8,750 bases of DNA from Polaromonas sp. (GTDB lineage: Bacteria > Pseudomonadota > Gammaproteobacteria > Burkholderiales > Burkholderiaceae_C). The position numbers were made by a program, and so were the translations under genes. Location of the stretch: the NCBI GenBank assembly GCA_013205645.1, contig JABMMH010000111.1, positions 1-8,750 on the forward strand. The letters are read 5' to 3'. A model generated the notes under the pieces. The model worked only from the letters and a program-made list of their open reading frames with translations. It made no database searches and was not told where the DNA came from. Below are positions 5,831 through 8,750 of this stretch, piece by piece; the first letter of the stretch is position 1; the number at the start of each line of letters is the position of its first letter.

Positions 5831-6664
5831 TCAGTCAGCGCCAAACTCATCGCCCAGCTCAGCGGCGCGCTCACGGGCGGCCTGCATGGCTTGCTTGAAC
5901 TGCTGTTTGACACCGCTGTGCTCCATCGCCGTCAGTGCTGCGTAGGTGGTGCCGCCCTTGGAGGTGACACGCTCGCGCAGCGTTTTGGGTGGCTCATCAG
6001 AGGCTTGGGCCAAGGCCGAGGCGCCGACAAAGGTGGCGATGGCGAGCTCTCTGGCTTGGGCGGCGTCCAGGCCCATTTCGGTGCCGGCTTCCAGCATGGC
6101 TTCGATGAAATAAAACACATAGGCCGGACCCGAGCCCGACAGGGCGGTGACGGCGTCCAGTTGTGCTTCGTGCTCCAGCCACAAGTGGGCGCCGGTGGTG
6201 TCTATGACCGACTCAATCACCTGCCGGTCTGCAACAGTCACGGCCGGTCTGGCCAGCAAGGCGGTCATGCCTTGGCCGATCAGAGCGGGCGTGTTGGGCA
6301 TGGCGCGCACCACGCGTTCGGTGCCGAGCCAGCGCGCGATGCTGTCTGAACGAATGCCAGCGGCCACACTCAGGTGCAAGGCCGTCAACGTGTGGGCCCG
6401 AACTTGGATCGCCGCTTGATTGAAGATTTGCGGTTTGATGGCCCACACCGCCAAGCCGGCGCGCGACAAGCTGGCTTCGGCGCTGGGCATGACCGTGACG
6501 CCAAACTGGGATGTCAGCCGCTCAGCTTGCTCGGCAAAAGGCTCGACCACCTGAATCTGCGTCGGTGCCAGACCGCGCTTGAGCAGTCCGCCAATGATGG
6601 CGCTGGCCATGTTGCCGCCACCGATGAAGGCGATCTGTAATGTGCTGATGTTGCTGCTGGCCAT
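5831..6664 (-). CDS. proC: Pyrroline-5-carboxylate reductase
   Basis: ProC catalyses the last step of proline synthesis, NAD(P)H-dependent reduction of 1-pyrroline-5-carboxylate, in the cytoplasm. The protein has 277 residues, near the E. coli length of 269. The Rossmann nucleotide-binding motif IAFIGGGNMASAIIGGL begins at residue 11. RAMPNTPALIGQGMTAL (from 120), ALSGSGPAYVFYFIEAM (174-190) and the C-terminal signature block around VTSKGGTTYAAL (233-244) are the conserved ProC blocks, including the substrate-binding loop. The ATG at 6664 is preferred: AGAGGA lies about 10 nt upstream, and the longer TTG frame from 6706 adds residues not expected in the family. The gene lies 61 nt downstream of glpK on the same strand. 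proC is more often found beside yggS, so its position after a glycerol kinase is probably a local arrangement and not a pathway link. Confidence 0.95.
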   Translation of the reverse strand: MASSNISTLQIAFIGGGNMASAIIGGLLKRGLAPTQIQVVEPFAEQAERLTSQFGVTVMPSAEASLSRAGLAVWAIKPQIFNQAAIQVRAHTLTALHLSVAAGIRSDSIARWLGTERVVRAMPNTPALIGQGMTALLARPAVTVADRQVIESVIDTTGAHLWLEHEAQLDAVTALSGSGPAYVFYFIEAMLEAGTEMGLDAAQARELAIATFVGASALAQASDEPPKTLRERVTSKGGTTYAALTAMEHSGVKQQFKQAMQAARERAAELGDEFGAD

Positions 6665-6725
6665 GCTTGTGCGGTCCTCTGGGTGTCTGATGAAGCTGAT
6701 CTGCAAATTGTCGCTGAAGCAGGCG

Positions 6726-8219
6726 CTACTTCAGCACCGTCTGCCGCACCGCATGCTCCCACTCGGCCATCCGGGCTGCAGCGCGTTCCGAACTCATGGC
6801 CGGTAAAAAGGTGCGCTCCGCACGCCACAGGCTGGCCAATTCGTCGGTGTTTTTGTAGACGCCGCTGGACAAACCAGCCAGCCAAGCGGCACCCAAGGCG
6901 GTAGTTTCTGTCACCACTGGGCGAACGACGGGGATGCCGAGCAAATCGGCTTGGAACTGCATCAACAAGTTGTTGGCGCAGGCGCCGCCGTCAACGCGCA
7001 GCACGGACATCGGCACCCCTCCGGCGCTGAGGGCGTCGCGGTTCATGGCTTGTACCAGCGCAGCGCTCTGAAACGCAATGCTTTCCAAGCCGGCGCGCGC
7101 GATGTGCGCCAGCGTGGTGCCGCGCGTGATGCCGGTGATGGTGCCGCGGGCGTCGGGTTCCCAGTAAGGCGCGCCCAAGCCGGTGAAGGCGGGCACCAGC
7201 ATCACGCCGCCGGTGTCCGGCACGCTTTGCGCCAACCCTTCTGCTTCGGCGCTGCTTTCAAAGGCGTTCAGGCCGTCGCGCAACCATTGCACCACCGCAC
7301 CGCCGACAAAGACGCTGCCTTCCATGGCGAATTCTGTCTGGGACGAGGTTTGCGCGGCGATGGTCGTCAGTAGGCCGTTTTGGGAGCTCTGAAATTGTGT
7401 GCCGTTGTGCATCAGCAAAAAGCAGCCGGTGCCGTAAGTGTTTTTGGCCATGCCGGGGCTGAAACAAGCTTGGCCAAAGGAGGCGCTTTGCTGGTCGCCT
7501 GCCACGCCGCCAATCGGGATCGCGTGGCCCAGCAGGTCAGGCCGGACTTCGCCAAAGTCGCCGCTGGAGGGTCGGACTTCTGGCATCAGCGACGGCGGAA
7601 TGCCAAGCAGCGCCAGCAACTCGGCGTCCCACTGCTGGGTGCGCACATTGAACAGCATGGTGCGCGACGCATTGGTGACGTCGGTGGCGTGCAACGCACC
7701 CTGGGTGAGTTGCCACATCAGCCAGCTGTCGATGGTGCCAAAAGCCAATTCGCCGCGCTCGGCCTGAGCGCGGGCATCCGGCACATGGTCAAGCAGCCAT
7801 TTGAGCTTGGTGGCTGAAAAATAGGCGTCAATCCGCAGCCCGGTGGTGGACTGGATCAGCGCCTCTTTGCCTTGCGCGCGCAGCTGTACGCAGGTGTCTT
7901 CGGCGCGGCGGTCTTGCCAGACGATGGCGTTGTGGATGGGCTGGCCAGTCTTGCGGTTCCAAACCACCGTGGTTTCACGCTGGTTGGTGATGCCCAGTGC
8001 GCGCATGTCGCTGGCTTTCAAGCCGGCTTTGTCGAGCACCTGCTGCGCAGTGGCCAACTGAGTCCGCCAAATTTCCATCGGGTCATGTTCGACCCAGCCG
8101 GGTTGCGGAAATATTTGCGTCAACTCCAGCTGTGCCATCGCGACTATTTGACCTTCAACGTCAAAAATAATGCTGCGGGAGCTGGAGGTGCCTTGGTCGA
8201 GAGCGAGCAGATAGGTCAT
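6726..8219 (-). CDS. glpK: Glycerol kinase
   Basis: GlpK is a cytoplasmic FGGY-family kinase that phosphorylates glycerol to sn-glycerol 3-phosphate. The 497-residue length is normal (E. coli 502). Visible hallmarks are the phosphate-1 loop LALDQGTSSSRSIIFD (5-20), NQRET (Arg81, Glu82, glycerol contacts), WQDRR (101-105), Tyr133, GVAGDQQSASFGQ with catalytic Asp242 and Gln243, NTYGTGCFLLMHNG (phosphate-2) and RVDGGACANNLLMQFQADLL (the C-terminal FGGY-like signature). The stretch before GDQQ reads DLLGHAIPIGGVAG and lacks the GGKGGTR-like loop that binds fructose 1,6-bisphosphate in E. coli, so that allosteric control is probably missing. The ATG overlaps the glpR stop as ATGA, and the start has no strong ribosome-binding site, suggesting translational coupling. 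No glycerol facilitator gene is in the window. Confidence 0.96.
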   Translation of the reverse strand: MTYLLALDQGTSSSRSIIFDVEGQIVAMAQLELTQIFPQPGWVEHDPMEIWRTQLATAQQVLDKAGLKASDMRALGITNQRETTVVWNRKTGQPIHNAIVWQDRRAEDTCVQLRAQGKEALIQSTTGLRIDAYFSATKLKWLLDHVPDARAQAERGELAFGTIDSWLMWQLTQGALHATDVTNASRTMLFNVRTQQWDAELLALLGIPPSLMPEVRPSSGDFGEVRPDLLGHAIPIGGVAGDQQSASFGQACFSPGMAKNTYGTGCFLLMHNGTQFQSSQNGLLTTIAAQTSSQTEFAMEGSVFVGGAVVQWLRDGLNAFESSAEAEGLAQSVPDTGGVMLVPAFTGLGAPYWEPDARGTITGITRGTTLAHIARAGLESIAFQSAALVQAMNRDALSAGGVPMSVLRVDGGACANNLLMQFQADLLGIPVVRPVVTETTALGAAWLAGLSSGVYKNTDELASLWRAERTFLPAMSSERAAARMAEWEHAVRQTVLK

Positions 8220-8750
8220 GCGGGAACCGCCACGTCGTAGTGCACCAGGGCTTCGGCCAGCAGGGCTGGAAAAGGATCGGGTGGCGGGGCGTCGGTGAAC
8301 AAGCGATCAATCTGTGAAAGCGTTGCCACCTCGACCATGGCCGGGCGGTTGAACTTGCTGCTGTCGGCGGCCAGCCAGACCTCACGCGCATGCGACAGGA
8401 TGGTTTGGGCAACCTTGACCTCGCGGTAATCGTAGTCCCGCAGGCTGCCATCGGCTTCGATGCCGGAGATGCCGATGACGGCGATATCGACCTTGAATTG
8501 GCGAATGAAGTCAACCGCGGCTTCTCCCACGATGCCCCGGTCGCGCCCGCGCACCACGCCGCCCACCACGATCACCTCGCTCTTGGCGTTGGCGCTGAGG
8601 ATGCTGGCCACGTTCAAGTTGTTGGTGATGACCTGCAAGCCGCTGTGCTGCATCAAGGCTTTGGCAATGGCTTCGGTGGTGGTGCCGATGTTGAGAATCA
8701 ACGAGCAGTTGTTGGGGACGGCTGCCGCGACGGCTTGGGCAATCCGGTAC
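8216..8750 (-). CDS. glpR: DeoR-family repressor, probable GlpR, C-terminal part (5' end outside window)
   Basis: The frame is open to the window edge. The visible 177 residues are the sugar-phosphate-sensing domain of a DeoR-type repressor; the N-terminal DNA-binding helix-turn-helix is missing beyond base 8750. Recognisable blocks are LILNIGTTTEAIAKAL (start of the effector domain), VITNNLNVASIL, VVGGVVRGRDRGIVGEAAVD, VDIAVIGISGIEADGSLRDY with REVKVAQTIL, and AADSSKFNRPAMV. The GTTT, TNN, SGI-x-DG and DSSKF patterns are typical of the family. The apparent start at 8701 is only an internal Leu codon (TTG); codons continue upstream without a stop. Direct 4-nt overlap with glpK makes GlpR, the glycerol-3-phosphate-responsive repressor of glycerol genes, the best call. 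Related DeoR repressors look similar, so the effector is inferred from context. Confidence 0.88.
   Translation of the reverse strand, partial: YRIAQAVAAAVPNNCSLILNIGTTTEAIAKALMQHSGLQVITNNLNVASILSANAKSEVIVVGGVVRGRDRGIVGEAAVDFIRQFKVDIAVIGISGIEADGSLRDYDYREVKVAQTILSHAREVWLAADSSKFNRPAMVEVATLSQIDRLFTDAPPPDPFPALLAEALVHYDVAVPA

Overview
The window looks like chromosomal DNA from a betaproteobacterium of the order Burkholderiales, most likely family Comamonadaceae (a Rhodoferax/Polaromonas/Limnohabitans-like genome). This is inferred from the RecG, OxyR, UbiA and ProC sequence flavour, the fairly high GC content, the recG-oxyR gene order, and a stand-alone Bug/TctC periplasmic binding protein, a family expanded in this order. 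No database search was possible. No tRNA, rRNA, CRISPR array, insertion sequence or phage gene was found.

Plus strand, 1-3628: the 3' part of recG (branch-migration helicase), then oxyR (peroxide-sensing LysR-type regulator with both redox cysteines), dps (ferritin-like DNA-protecting protein) and ubiA (4-hydroxybenzoate polyprenyltransferase of ubiquinone synthesis). The four genes run the same way with short gaps, and dps and ubiA overlap by 4 nt. This looks like a DNA-repair, oxidative-stress and respiratory-quinone cluster. A small hairpin covers the dps ribosome-binding site.

Minus strand, 3666-5311: a likely two-gene unit, transcribed from high to low coordinates, with a carboxymuconolactone decarboxylase (CMD)/AhpD-like protein first and a Bug/TctC-type periplasmic solute-binding protein second. 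It converges on ubiA. A strong symmetrical terminator at 5371-5403 insulates it from the genes further up.

Minus strand, 5434-8750: glpR (DeoR-type repressor, 5' end outside the window), glpK (glycerol kinase, overlapping glpR by 4 nt), proC (pyrroline-5-carboxylate reductase) and a small exported Ala/Lys-rich protein of unknown function, all in one direction and ending at the same terminator. GlpR and GlpK form a glycerol-use unit. proC is a housekeeping proline-synthesis gene whose link to glycerol use is probably only positional.

Most of the window is ordinary core genome. I see no convincing new multi-gene system. The items most worth checking are the dps leader and N-terminus, the Met at a usual Dps iron-ligand position, the CMD/Bug gene pair, the small basic exported protein, and -10-like boxes placed 6 nt before two start codons.
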